A stretch of DNA of 64,000 nucleotides. Source: UBA6244 sp965140775. GTDB taxonomy: Bacteria > Bacteroidota > Bacteroidia > Bacteroidales > F082. The stretch spans positions 2,170,001-2,234,000 of the forward strand of contig OZ223471.1 in the NCBI GenBank assembly GCA_965140775.1. Reading direction: 5' to 3'. Below, piece after piece: positions 1-8,204 of this stretch. Each line of letters opens with the position of its first letter. Within the stretch, counting starts at the first letter, position 1. The notes below the pieces were generated by a model. It worked only from the letters and a program-made list of their open reading frames with translations. It did no database searches and was not told the DNA's origin. The position numbers were made by a program, and so were the translations under genes.

Positions 1-683
1 GCCTCACATTCCTGTCGGCGAATATTGTATTCTGATGAGGCAAGGGCATGTTTCACACCGGTGTTCACCAATACCAACAGGTGATTGGTCATATCCAAAG
101 GGAAAAGTTCGTACGCCAGGCTTCTGCAATCCAGTTGAATGACCTGGTTCGTTTGCCCATGTATGGAAGCAAATTGATCCATGATACCGCATTGTACGCC
201 GGCATATTCGTGTTCGGCTTTTTGCGCAAATTGCGTTAATTGTAAAGAAGTATAGTTGAAATCGTTCATGTGGTTAATACCCACAGCCATGCCGCACTCG
301 ATGGCAGCACTTGACGACATGCCCGCTCCCAGGGGTACATCGCCACCAAACACACAGTCGAATCCGGTGGGTTGTTTGCCTTCCTTTACAAACTGCGCAA
401 TAACACCAAGGAGGTAGTTGGCCCAGTGAACATCGGATTTTTCTATTTGATCGACGGGTGTTTCAAAACTTTCGTTGAGGTCGTATGCATAAAAACGATA
501 GGCATGCTTATCGTTGGGCGAAACGGCAAAATAAATGGCCTTGTCCACCGCTGCCGGAAGTACGAAACCGTCGTTGTAATCGGTATGTTCTCCAATGAGG
601 TTAACCCGTCCGGGTGACTTAATCAGCAAGGGTTCCCTTCCGAATTTTTGTTTGAATGTGCTACTAATTTTCTGAATCATCAT
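1..683 (-). CDS. galK: Galactokinase (3' part outside window)
   Basis: GHMP-family kinase that phosphorylates D-galactose at C1 with ATP, the first cytoplasmic step of the Leloir pathway. The reading frame starts at 683 (or the adjacent ATG at 680) and runs open to the window edge, so about 227 N-terminal residues of a family usually near 380-400 are visible. The galactokinase signature SPGRVNLIGEHTDYNDG lies near residues 23-39, and the GHMP ATP-binding loop GGDVPLGAGMSSSAA near residues 112-126. The final visible stretch matches the family around the MDQFAS segment. It lies 60 bp downstream of the GH2 gene on the same strand, so it probably belongs to the galactan operon and processes the galactose released by the two glycosidases. 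Its C-terminus cannot be assessed. Confidence 0.95.
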   Translation of the reverse strand, partial: MMIQKISSTFKQKFGREPLLIKSPGRVNLIGEHTDYNDGFVLPAAVDKAIYFAVSPNDKHAYRFYAYDLNESFETPVDQIEKSDVHWANYLLGVIAQFVKEGKQPTGFDCVFGGDVPLGAGMSSSAAIECGMAVGINHMNDFNYTSLQLTQFAQKAEHEYAGVQCGIMDQFASIHGQTNQVIQLDCRSLAYELFPLDMTNHLLVLVNTGVKHALASSEYNIRRQECE

Positions 684-743
684 AGGTTATGTTGACGGTT
701 AATTTCATTCAAATGCGTTTATTTGGGTAGTTATAAAGGTAAA

Positions 744-3137
744 TTATTCATGGGAAGTTGGTTGGTGAATCAGGATGTGAAGGGTATCGGCAATTAGGCC
801 CTGACTGCTGCCCACAATGGTGATGGATGTGGCCCCTACATCAGTTTTGAGTAGTATGCCGGCAATCCCGGCTTCCGTTCTCATTGGGTTTTCACCCATG
901 AGCATACCGTCACCAACCGAATGAAAATCGATGGGTAGGCCATTGATAGGGCAGGTGGTTCCATGCTCGTCAAGCACAGATGCGTAAACAAAAGCTAAAT
1001 CGTTGGCGACTAATGGTTTGCCGGAGTCGTCCCACCTCAGTTGGATACGTGCCGGGGACTCGGGTGTACGTATGCCATGACGAACCACTTTGATGCCCCC
1101 CATGATCCCAAACGCTTCCAGTTGGCCCGCCATAAACTTGTCGAGGTGAAAAGTAAAAGGGGGATGGGGCAGGTGTGTGCTGTTGGCATCTTCGTCGGGT
1201 TTTTGACGAGCCATGGTTTTTCCGTTGAGTCGGAGCTCCACCTCTTCACAGTTGCTAAAAACCCTGATGGTGGTGGAAGATTCAGGTTGCCAATAGCTTG
1301 CTATAAAAACCATGGGACCTCCCGTGACAGGAGGAGTTACCGGCTCCTGTGGGTCGCGCTGACTTTGATAAAAATAATGAGCGAATTTGGGGATCCGAAA
1401 AATATCGGAAATTCCGGAGGCTTCGATGTCGTCGGCATAACCCCGGTTGTAATCAAACATGAGCCAGTTGGCATGCCCGATGGTGGAAGTGCCTTTGCTG
1501 TTTGAATTGGCGGCCTCCTGATAGTTGAGGGCTTGCTGAAGCAGGCGTTGTTCTCCTGATCCACGCAGTTGTCGACTGGTTCGCTCGTCGGCCTTGAGGT
1601 TGGCATATGCTGTTTGATTGAAGCCCGCATTTTGGGCATAATACTCCCAATCGCCATATTCGGCAATAAACACGGGGCGTTGTCCATTTTTATAGTCGTT
1701 CCAATAAGCGGGTGGCTTTCCGTGCTGGCGTGCGGGGATGAACAAATCATACCCATCATAGTCGATCCAGGCACAGGTGAGCGCCGGTGTATTGCCCAGT
1801 TCGTCTTTTTTTACTTCAAGAATCCGGTCCATGAATTCAGGCTCCATCCACGATTCGTTCAGCGAAAGCTCCCAGAAAAGCACCGAAGGATGATTGCGGT
1901 CGCGGCGAATTAAGTCACGGCTATCCTTTAGTACATTCTCCTTAAACTTTTCATTGCCATTGTATTGCCAGCCGGGGATGCAATTCATGGTAACTATCCC
2001 CAAAGCATCGCAGGCGTCCATAAAAGCTTCTGAATGTGGATAATGTGATAGCCGAACCATGTCGAATCCGGCGTTCTTTATTTTAATGGCATCACGCCAC
2101 TGGGCCTGATCTGACAAGGCATAGCCCACATATGGATATTCCTGATGACGATTGGTGCCGCGCAGATAGGTCTTTTCACCATTGATAAATAACCCATCTT
2201 TGGATAGCTCCACTTTTTTTATCCCCACAGTGGTAGTTAGGAGGTCGGTGACGATGTCGTTTTGGACAATTTCGGTGATTACCCGATACAAGTAGGGGCG
2301 TGACGGACTCCAGAGTTGAGGTTTTTCTACGGCTATTACTTGTTGTATATCAATTGTTTGGTGAGGTTTCAGGATTTGCTCGCGGGTTTCTTTAATTGCC
2401 ACACGGGTGTTGTTCGAGTCAATTACCCTTTGTCGCAGGAAGAAGGTTTGACTCTCCTGCAGATCGTTGGCTATTTGAGTTCTGAGGTGTATCCGGCAGA
2501 AATCCGACGAAACCGAATCGAAACTGATCAAGATCCCGCCCCCATGGTCACCTGCTTGTTGCATGGGATTGGTGACGTACAATCCCGGTGTGGAAATCAA
2601 CTTTACCGGACGATAAAGTCCTCCATACATGTTGAAATCCAGTGTTTTTAGTGTTTTTCCCGGTGGAATCAATGTGTCGTCGACATTTATTAATTTCACC
2701 GCAAGGAGGTTGGGTTTATTGTATTCGATTTGATCGGATATGTCCACCACGAAAGGTAGATAACCTCCAAGATGTCTGGTTAATTGCTTCCCGTTGAAGA
2801 AAATGGTGGCATCCTGCATGGCTCCCTCAAAGTAGAGGAAATGTTTTAAATTTTTTTGATCAACGTTGAATGTGAGCCATTTGCGGTACCAGCAGGTGCC
2901 TTGCCATTGGTTGTTGACCACCAAAGGTTCCGGGTTAGCCGTATGAGGTAAGGTAACATTCGCAAAGAGCGAATCATTTACTTCGGTTCCGGAATAGTCC
3001 CGGTTGGGCAAATCTTTGGCAAACAACCAATTTTCGGTGAGCAGGCGCTCTTGTCGTGGAAGTGTAGTCGTTTTTTTACCACAAGAACCCATCACAACGG
3101 CCAGTATGAGAAACCAAAGGGGAAGTCGTTTTTTCAT
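744..3137 (-). CDS. GH2 beta-galactosidase lipoprotein
   Basis: Glycoside hydrolase family 2 protein of 797 residues, probably a beta-galactosidase. The N-terminus has a lipoprotein signal (hydrophobic stretch ending VMGSC, Cys about 19), so it should be membrane anchored in the periplasm or outer membrane. Domain order fits GH2: N-terminal jelly roll (about 30-190), immunoglobulin-like domain, TIM barrel (about 300-580), then beta-sandwich domains. The acid/base region reads SLNES (Glu near 427) after the family motif RDRNHPSV, and the nucleophile region reads VFIAEYGDWE (Glu near 491). The start lies 2 bp after the GH53 stop, which shows co-transcription. Substrate is inferred from the GH53 and galK neighbours; GH2 also contains glucuronidases and mannosidases. 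Confidence 0.9.
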   Translation of the reverse strand: MKKRLPLWFLILAVVMGSCGKKTTTLPRQERLLTENWLFAKDLPNRDYSGTEVNDSLFANVTLPHTANPEPLVVNNQWQGTCWYRKWLTFNVDQKNLKHFLYFEGAMQDATIFFNGKQLTRHLGGYLPFVVDISDQIEYNKPNLLAVKLINVDDTLIPPGKTLKTLDFNMYGGLYRPVKLISTPGLYVTNPMQQAGDHGGGILISFDSVSSDFCRIHLRTQIANDLQESQTFFLRQRVIDSNNTRVAIKETREQILKPHQTIDIQQVIAVEKPQLWSPSRPYLYRVITEIVQNDIVTDLLTTTVGIKKVELSKDGLFINGEKTYLRGTNRHQEYPYVGYALSDQAQWRDAIKIKNAGFDMVRLSHYPHSEAFMDACDALGIVTMNCIPGWQYNGNEKFKENVLKDSRDLIRRDRNHPSVLFWELSLNESWMEPEFMDRILEVKKDELGNTPALTCAWIDYDGYDLFIPARQHGKPPAYWNDYKNGQRPVFIAEYGDWEYYAQNAGFNQTAYANLKADERTSRQLRGSGEQRLLQQALNYQEAANSNSKGTSTIGHANWLMFDYNRGYADDIEASGISDIFRIPKFAHYFYQSQRDPQEPVTPPVTGGPMVFIASYWQPESSTTIRVFSNCEEVELRLNGKTMARQKPDEDANSTHLPHPPFTFHLDKFMAGQLEAFGIMGGIKVVRHGIRTPESPARIQLRWDDSGKPLVANDLAFVYASVLDEHGTTCPINGLPIDFHSVGDGMLMGENPMRTEAGIAGILLKTDVGATSITIVGSSQGLIADTLHILIHQPTSHE

Positions 3138-3139
3138 GG

Positions 3140-4822
3140 TTAGTTGTTGGTTTTAAAAACTTTCAGACTGTCGATAATTTGGTTGTGTTCGTTTCGAAGC
3201 TGGAGAATGTAAAGCCCTTGTTTCCAGCTCGTAGCATCAACTGTTTGTGTGACGGCCTCCATGGTGTCCATGGTTTTTCCATCCCCTGATAGTACGTACA
3301 AGCTTTTGGCCTCTCGGTTTTTTATCTGAATATGCAGCCAACTGCCAAATGGGTTAGGGTAGGCTGAGAATTCTTTACTAAAGTTTTGATTTTCAATACC
3401 AAGAGGGATGGCCGTGCAGGTATTCCAGACAAATGCATAGGTTTCCACATCGTCTTCAATGCTGTATCCGCGGTGGGTATCCCAATAGGGTGCACATGCC
3501 AGAGGAACATGTTCGTGGTACAAAGCCATGTCCCAGTCTGCTTTTTTTGTGAAAATGTAGGCGCCTTCGGCACCTTTTTCCATGGTAGTGGAATACTTGT
3601 AAACCTGATTACCGATGGCTGTCATGGGCACAAACTGCCAGGCTTCTCCGGTAAAATCTCCTGTAACGAAAACGCCTTCACTCACATCTACACCTGTCAT
3701 GTCCACATAAAAATTTACCGTTGATGTGGTGGAAGGAGGTTGTGAATAATCATAGGTCAGAAAGTCGATGCCCTGGTGAAGTTGATTGTTGAAGTCGAAG
3801 AAAGTAGCATTTTCGTAGTGGGAGCCTTGTCCCCATTGGGTAAAGCATGAAGTCGATACCCAATCGGGTTCCCAGTAAATAACGCCCATGCCTCCGTTGT
3901 TGAGTACGGTGTAGGTGAGTTTAATAAGAAAATTTTTCTGGCTGTTGATGGTGGGCGGATTGGCAAAGCCGGGTAGGATGGAGGCCTCACCCAGGATATT
4001 GCCCACATCACCATTGTTGTCGAGGGTCCATGGATATCCTGTTTCCACAATCCAAACGGGCTTGTCGAATGTGGTGTGCAGGGCGTTTACGGCAGCTCCC
4101 ACTTGCGCGATGTCCACCTGATGCCATTGTGGATAGTAGGAGAGTCCCATGATGTCAAAATTATCGAGCCCATTGTCGGCAGCAGCGGTAAACCACCAGG
4201 AAGCGTTGGAGGGGTCGGCAATATGAATCACGGTTTTAATGTGGCTGCTTACGGCCTTTGCGGCGCTGATTCCGGCTTTAAAAAGTTGGACGTTGCGCGG
4301 CCAGTCGATGGGATAGAGCGGTTGCCCTTCTTCCACCACTATGTTTCCATTGGTTTCGTTGCCAATTTGCACATATTCAGGCAACAGTCCCTCGTTGTTA
4401 AGGTCTGAAAGAATTTTGAAAGTGTAGTTGTACAGCGAATCACTCAGCACATTCAGGTTGGTAATTCCGCTCCAGGCTGCCGGACGTGTTTGTTTGGCGG
4501 GATCGGCCCAGGTATCGGAATAGTGGAAGTCGAGCAAGACTTTCATTCCGGCATTTTTGGCACGAGCGATGGATCTTTTTACATCGGCGAAGGTGCTGTA
4601 ATTGGTTGAATCGGGTGTATGCCATAACCTAAGTCGAACAAGGCGGGCTTGGTGATCGGCAAATATTCCGTACACATCTTTTTCTTGCCCATTTTCATAG
4701 AAAAGAGCTCCACAATCGTTCATTTCGTTGGCATAACTCAGGTCAATGCCCAGGAGGGTGTCTTGTGCCTGTATGATATTGATGGAGAGCAAGATAGATA
4801 TTAGAATGAGCGTTTTTTTCAT
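3140..4822 (-). CDS. GH53 endo-beta-1,4-galactanase with T9SS sorting domain
   Basis: Arabinogalactan endo-beta-1,4-galactanase of 560 residues that would cut the beta-1,4-galactan side chains of pectin. A signal peptide (about 1-19) precedes the GH53 barrel (about 20-340), which opens with LLGIDLSYANEMN. The two catalytic glutamates are visible in VQIGNETNG (near 155) and WIVETGYPW (near 259). Residues about 360-460 form a beta-rich module resembling a carbohydrate-binding or starch-module fold, which I cannot assign further. The end (about 480-560, with SAYPNPFGSW) is a type A T9SS C-terminal sorting domain, so the enzyme is probably exported to the cell surface. It starts 1 bp after the regulator stop and ends 2 bp before the GH2 start, so the three genes form one operon. 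Confidence 0.93.
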   Translation of the reverse strand: MKKTLILISILLSINIIQAQDTLLGIDLSYANEMNDCGALFYENGQEKDVYGIFADHQARLVRLRLWHTPDSTNYSTFADVKRSIARAKNAGMKVLLDFHYSDTWADPAKQTRPAAWSGITNLNVLSDSLYNYTFKILSDLNNEGLLPEYVQIGNETNGNIVVEEGQPLYPIDWPRNVQLFKAGISAAKAVSSHIKTVIHIADPSNASWWFTAAADNGLDNFDIMGLSYYPQWHQVDIAQVGAAVNALHTTFDKPVWIVETGYPWTLDNNGDVGNILGEASILPGFANPPTINSQKNFLIKLTYTVLNNGGMGVIYWEPDWVSTSCFTQWGQGSHYENATFFDFNNQLHQGIDFLTYDYSQPPSTTSTVNFYVDMTGVDVSEGVFVTGDFTGEAWQFVPMTAIGNQVYKYSTTMEKGAEGAYIFTKKADWDMALYHEHVPLACAPYWDTHRGYSIEDDVETYAFVWNTCTAIPLGIENQNFSKEFSAYPNPFGSWLHIQIKNREAKSLYVLSGDGKTMDTMEAVTQTVDATSWKQGLYILQLRNEHNQIIDSLKVFKTNN

Positions 4823-4823
4823 G

Positions 4824-5522
4824 TCATGTGGTTGAGTAGGTGTTCACAATGCGGATGGCTACGTCGATGTCTTCTGATTTTTTAAAGCAATAGTAGTAGG
4901 CTCCTTTTTTGGAATCGGAAGTGTCCTTTTTATCGAGACGTTGGATGGCTTTCAGCGAAAGTATTTTTTTTCGGAAGTTGCCCGGGTCGAATTGTTGCAT
5001 GAAAATGGAATTGTACAATTGACGTAATTGGGTGATGGTGAATTCCTTGGGGAGTAAATCACGACCAACCAAATCGTATGCCGCTTTCGATCTCAGTTTT
5101 TTCATGGCAGCATTCACCAACTGCCCGTGGTCGAAGATGAGGGGTGGAAGTTGCGATACAGGCCACCATGAAGCTCCAAAATGGCTAAGTAGTTCTTTAT
5201 TATGGCTTTTGATGTCGATGAGTGCATAAAAAGCAACACTCACCACACGACCGCCGGGGTCACGCCCGGGATCAGAAAATACTTCCACCTGTTCCTGAAA
5301 TATGTCCCGGAGTCCGGTAATTTTATACAATACCCGTTCGGCTGCTTTTTCCACAGTTTCGTGGGGCTCTACCCATCCGCCTACCAACGACCACTTTCCT
5401 TTTTCCGGTTCAAGCTGTCGCTGAAAAAGCAGTAGTTTTAACTCATCGTTCTCGTAACCAAATGTTACACAGTCAACTGCGAGTAGGTGTTTGGGTTGAT
5501 TGGCATATAAATCAGAGGTCAT
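4824..5522 (-). CDS. Nudix-fold transcriptional regulator (AraR/NrtR type)
   Basis: A 232-residue protein with an N-terminal Nudix fold (about 10-140) and a C-terminal winged-helix region (about 150-225) containing FTITQLRQLYNSIF. This is the architecture of sugar-responsive Nudix regulators such as AraR of Bacteroides. The Nudix box keeps its GGWVEPHE half, but the catalytic half reads RVLYKITGL where hydrolases have REUxEExGU. Loss of these metal-binding glutamates suggests a ligand sensor, not an enzyme. I use the ATG at 5522; an upstream ATG at 5588 would add 22 residues lacking family similarity. As first gene of the galactan operon it probably controls GH53, GH2 and galK. The ligand (galactose, arabinose or a derivative) is inferred. 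Confidence 0.88.
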   Translation of the reverse strand: MTSDLYANQPKHLLAVDCVTFGYENDELKLLLFQRQLEPEKGKWSLVGGWVEPHETVEKAAERVLYKITGLRDIFQEQVEVFSDPGRDPGGRVVSVAFYALIDIKSHNKELLSHFGASWWPVSQLPPLIFDHGQLVNAAMKKLRSKAAYDLVGRDLLPKEFTITQLRQLYNSIFMQQFDPGNFRKKILSLKAIQRLDKKDTSDSKKGAYYYCFKKSEDIDVAIRIVNTYSTT

Positions 5523-5728
5523 TATTTCAAATTTTTGATAAAAGTATATATTACTTTTAATATGTGCAAGGAAAGGTTCAAAATACATTCAATTTTCATC
5601 TGAAATGTTGTGAAAGATTTGTTCAGAATGCCATCAGATTCATCTGCTTCCGTGGTGATTTCGCTCTATATTTGCAGGCCTTTAGGAATGAGGGGCAACA
5701 GCAGTTTTGTAATGCAAAAGATGTGGAA

Positions 5729-6025
5729 ATGATGGAGCAATTATTAATGAAAGCGCTTGCAGTGGCCTATGCCAGCGTTGGGGTAGTGGGTTTTTTGGCG
5801 TATTGGCCCACCATCAAGGATTTGTATTATCATAAAAAACCCAGTGCCAATATTTCATCCTATGTGCTTTGGGTAGGCACCACGGGGATCACCTTTTTAT
5901 ATAGCCTGTTTTTACTTCCTGATTTGTTATTCCGGTTGGTTTCGGCCATGAATTTTCTGGCTTGCTCCGTTGTGCTGTTGCTCAGTTTGGGATTGCGGAA
6001 ATCGCATGCTGCGAAACCAAAGTAA
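5729..6025 (+). CDS. Small PQ-loop/SemiSWEET-like membrane protein
   Basis: A protein of about 98 residues with three predicted membrane helices (about 8-24, 41-60 and 64-84). The first helix contains GFLAYWPTIKDLYYHKK, which resembles the PQ-loop signature of SemiSWEET sugar transporters, although the usual Pro-Gln is Pro-Thr here. SemiSWEETs are half-size sugar facilitators of about 85-100 residues that dimerise, so length and topology fit. Start choice: ATG at 5729 (or 5732). The frame is open upstream to 5564, but that stretch encodes no membrane or family sequence. It is divergent from the galactan operon and could move released sugars, which is inference only. It is convergent with the flavin reductase, 13 bp apart. 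Confidence 0.6.
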   Translation: MMEQLLMKALAVAYASVGVVGFLAYWPTIKDLYYHKKPSANISSYVLWVGTTGITFLYSLFLLPDLLFRLVSAMNFLACSVVLLLSLGLRKSHAAKPK

Positions 6026-6038
6026 TATGATTGAAAAA

Positions 6039-6593
6039 TTAGTCAACGGCTATATAACTGCCAACTACTTCGCCAAAATACATGGTATGAAAATCGTGAT
6101 TTGAACCCGGATAGGTGGTGGGCACATGGGCAGGGTAGAAGCGATCGAGGAGGTCTTTTGAAAAGGCATTCTTGTCCTGAACTTGTTTATAGATTACCTT
6201 ACATTCCAGTGTGATTGGCAGTTCTTTAATTCCTGGAGTTACTATCTTAATTCCGGGTACCAATGTCAAGCCCAGATCTTTAATTTTGTCGGTATCAGCG
6301 CCGCTTTTGGTTCCGCAATAGGATAAAATGTGTTTTATTTTTTCACCCGATCCAACATTGATAGTAAACTCATTGCTTTGTTCAAGCATCTTGTGGGTAT
6401 GTCTGCCGGTACGGACGTAGGCTATGAAAATGAGTCGGTTCCACTCAAACCCCAAATGACCCCATGAGATGGTCATGGTATTCACCTGATGGTTGAAAGC
6501 TGTGGTAAGCAACACGCCGGTTTTAATTCCGTTCATTATTTGACCCACATGTTCCAACGCATCTATTTCGATGATATCCTCTCTTCTTTTCAT
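6039..6593 (-). CDS. Flavin reductase family protein
   Basis: A 184-residue protein of the flavin reductase-like, FMN-binding split-barrel family. Near the N-terminus it has IMNGIKTGVLLTTAF, followed by TMTISWGHLGFEWNRLIFIAYVRTGRHTHKML, a typical flavin-binding arrangement in this family. It probably binds FMN and acts in electron transfer or flavin reduction; the physiological substrate is unknown. The correct start is the ATG at 6593. A longer frame to 6683 runs through the heptamer tandem repeat upstream and gives a repetitive leader (EVGRRETEDRSQE) that is not part of the family. No operon partner is evident. Confidence 0.85.
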   Translation of the reverse strand: MKRREDIIEIDALEHVGQIMNGIKTGVLLTTAFNHQVNTMTISWGHLGFEWNRLIFIAYVRTGRHTHKMLEQSNEFTINVGSGEKIKHILSYCGTKSGADTDKIKDLGLTLVPGIKIVTPGIKELPITLECKVIYKQVQDKNAFSKDLLDRFYPAHVPTTYPGSNHDFHTMYFGEVVGSYIAVD

Positions 6594-6615
6594 GATTAAT
6601 TCAATTTTAAGGGTC

Positions 6616-6665
6616 ATCTCCTGACTTCTATCTTCCGTCTCCCGTCTCCCCACTTCCGTCTCCTG
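6616..6665. repeat. Heptamer tandem array (first segment)
   Basis: Pyrimidine-rich repeat with a 7-bp period: successive units include CTGACTT, CTATCTT, CCGTCTC, CCGTCTC, CCCACTT and CCGTCTC. It is about seven degenerate units long and adjoins the palindromic module at 6665-6773. Confidence 0.8.
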
Positions 6666-6773
6666 TTGATGTCCTACGGACAAAGGGATGAATCGTGTAT
6701 TATTCTATTGATGTTAAAGCCCTACGGGCTATTTTTGGCGCATTTTATTTACGAACTCAAACCTTTGGCGGCG
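6665..6773. repeat. Dispersed palindromic module
   Basis: Short perfect palindromes GTCCTACGGAC (about 6672) and AGCCCTACGGGCT (about 6718) in a non-coding spacer, bracketed by heptamer arrays. The CCTACGG core recurs in the MITE copies at 20 and 49 kb and near 59.06 kb. It looks like a mobile or repetitive non-coding element, not a gene. Confidence 0.65.
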
Positions 6774-6868
6774 ATACTCATTACTCATTACTCATTACTC
6801 CTTACTCCCCACTTCCGTCTCCCGACTTCCCACTTCCGTCTCCCGTCTTCCCACTTCCATCTCCCTAC
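6774..6868. repeat. Heptamer tandem array (second segment)
   Basis: About thirteen 7-bp units. It begins with three exact TACTCAT units and drifts through TACTCCT and TACTCCC to alternating CACTTCC, GTCTCCC and GACTTCC. The array runs up to and touches the 3' end of the convergently read gene ending at 6865. Confidence 0.88.
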
Positions 6869-8139
6869 GTCTTCCTCTTTTTCTTTTTGGCTGCGGGAAA
6901 CAGGATGTTGTTCAAAATGAGTCGGTATCCGGGAGAATTGGGGTGCAGACTGAGTTCGGTTTGGGGATCCCCGATTTTGTGTTGGTAGTCTTCGGGGTCG
7001 TGGCCGCCGTAAAATGTCCAGAATCCTTTACCGTATTCGCCGTGGATATAGCGGGCTTCGTGGGCTTCTTTGTTTTCGCCCATGATCACCACATTGGGTT
7101 TTATCAGGTCTTCATCAAAAGCCGTGGTTTGTCCCATAAACCCTTTGATGAGTTGTTCATGATTCTGACAAAGCATGGTAGGAATGTGGTCCCATTTGGC
7201 TGAAAAATCGAACAACAAAAAGTAGTCGTTGGATTGGTTGATGGCGCGCGAGCGGCGATTGGTTACATCGATATCCGAAATTTCGTATTCCGAAGGATTC
7301 TTCACGATGGTAAAGTCCTCAAACACCATACATTTGGAATAGTCCAGTTTGTCCTGAGCTTGTGGATCCATGGGATCGCCATCGAACATCACATCGCAAA
7401 TGTCAACATTTTCGGCTGCCAGCGCCACATCGTAACTATCTGTGGCCGAACACATGGCAAACAGATAGCCTCCACCCAACACAAACTCATTGATTTTTTT
7501 GGCCACTGCCAGCTTCAACTCGGATACTTTGCTGAATCCCAGCTTTTTGGCCATCTCCTCAGAGGCTTTCACGTCCTCTTTGTACCAGGGATATTGGCGG
7601 TAGTGTGCCCAAAATTTCCCATACTGACCGGTAAAATCCTCATGATGTAGATGGAGCCAGTCGTAGGTGGGCAACATTCCGCTCATCACTTCTTCATCAT
7701 AAACCACATCGTATGGAATTTCCGCGTAGGTAAGGGCCAGGGTAACGGCATCGTCCCAGGGCTGTTTGTTTTTGGGAGAATAAACGGCAACCCGCGGTGC
7801 TTTTTGCAGCTCAATCACATCCATGTTGACGTCGGGTTTGGCAATTTCCTGCCGGATGGCATTGGCCTGTACGTCAGTTATAACCTGACTCGACACATCA
7901 CGAACCGTACACTCCTGCTGTATTTCCTGATAGTAGGGCATGAGGTAGCTGCCACCTCGGTAGTTGAGCAACCACTCGATGGTTACCTCCTTTTCGAGAA
8001 CCCAAAAGGCTATGCCATAAGCCTTTAGGTGGTTGGTCTGTGTGTTATCCATGGGAATAAGCAGCCAAGCCGCTTTCGCGGAAAATTGACTTCCCAGCAA
8101 TGTGATCAACACGAATAAAACAAAAATGCTTCTTTTCAT
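6865..8139 (-). CDS. Secreted protein of the Bacteroidota 'asparagine synthetase B'-labelled family
   Basis: A 424-residue protein with a signal peptide (about 1-24) and a mature part starting AWLLIPMDNTQTNHLKAYG. I recall close relatives in Bacteroidota often labelled asparagine synthetase B. However, there is no N-terminal Cys for a class II glutaminase and no PP-loop ATP site, so that label is not supported. The middle (about 110-390) alternates strands and helices, with VAVYSPKN, a YDVVYDEEV segment, VLGGGYLFAMCSATDS and GFWTFYGGHDPED. This recalls a class I glutamine-amidotransferase-like or membrane-bound ThuA-like fold. The C-terminus is Lys/Arg-rich and ends against the heptamer array. 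Function unknown. A TACTTTTG box lies 4 bp before the start. Confidence 0.75.
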   Translation of the reverse strand: MKRSIFVLFVLITLLGSQFSAKAAWLLIPMDNTQTNHLKAYGIAFWVLEKEVTIEWLLNYRGGSYLMPYYQEIQQECTVRDVSSQVITDVQANAIRQEIAKPDVNMDVIELQKAPRVAVYSPKNKQPWDDAVTLALTYAEIPYDVVYDEEVMSGMLPTYDWLHLHHEDFTGQYGKFWAHYRQYPWYKEDVKASEEMAKKLGFSKVSELKLAVAKKINEFVLGGGYLFAMCSATDSYDVALAAENVDICDVMFDGDPMDPQAQDKLDYSKCMVFEDFTIVKNPSEYEISDIDVTNRRSRAINQSNDYFLLFDFSAKWDHIPTMLCQNHEQLIKGFMGQTTAFDEDLIKPNVVIMGENKEAHEARYIHGEYGKGFWTFYGGHDPEDYQHKIGDPQTELSLHPNSPGYRLILNNILFPAAKKKKRKT

Positions 8140-8143
8140 GCCA

Positions 8144-8151
8144 CAAAAGTA
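8144..8151 (-). promoter_or_regulatory. Bacteroidota -7 promoter box TACTTTTG
   Basis: TAnnTTTG box on the minus strand 4 bp upstream of the 8139 ATG. It implies a very short or absent leader. No good -33 TTTG is seen. Confidence 0.5.
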
Positions 8152-8204
8152 ATGTGTTTGTTGCTGAAAAATGTGCTAAAAATGATTAATTCAAGGGTGA
8201 TTAA

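Noticed and set aside
5564..5728. N-terminal extension of the SemiSWEET-like protein
   Set aside because: The upstream codons overlap the promoter and start region of the divergent Nudix gene and add no membrane or family sequence.
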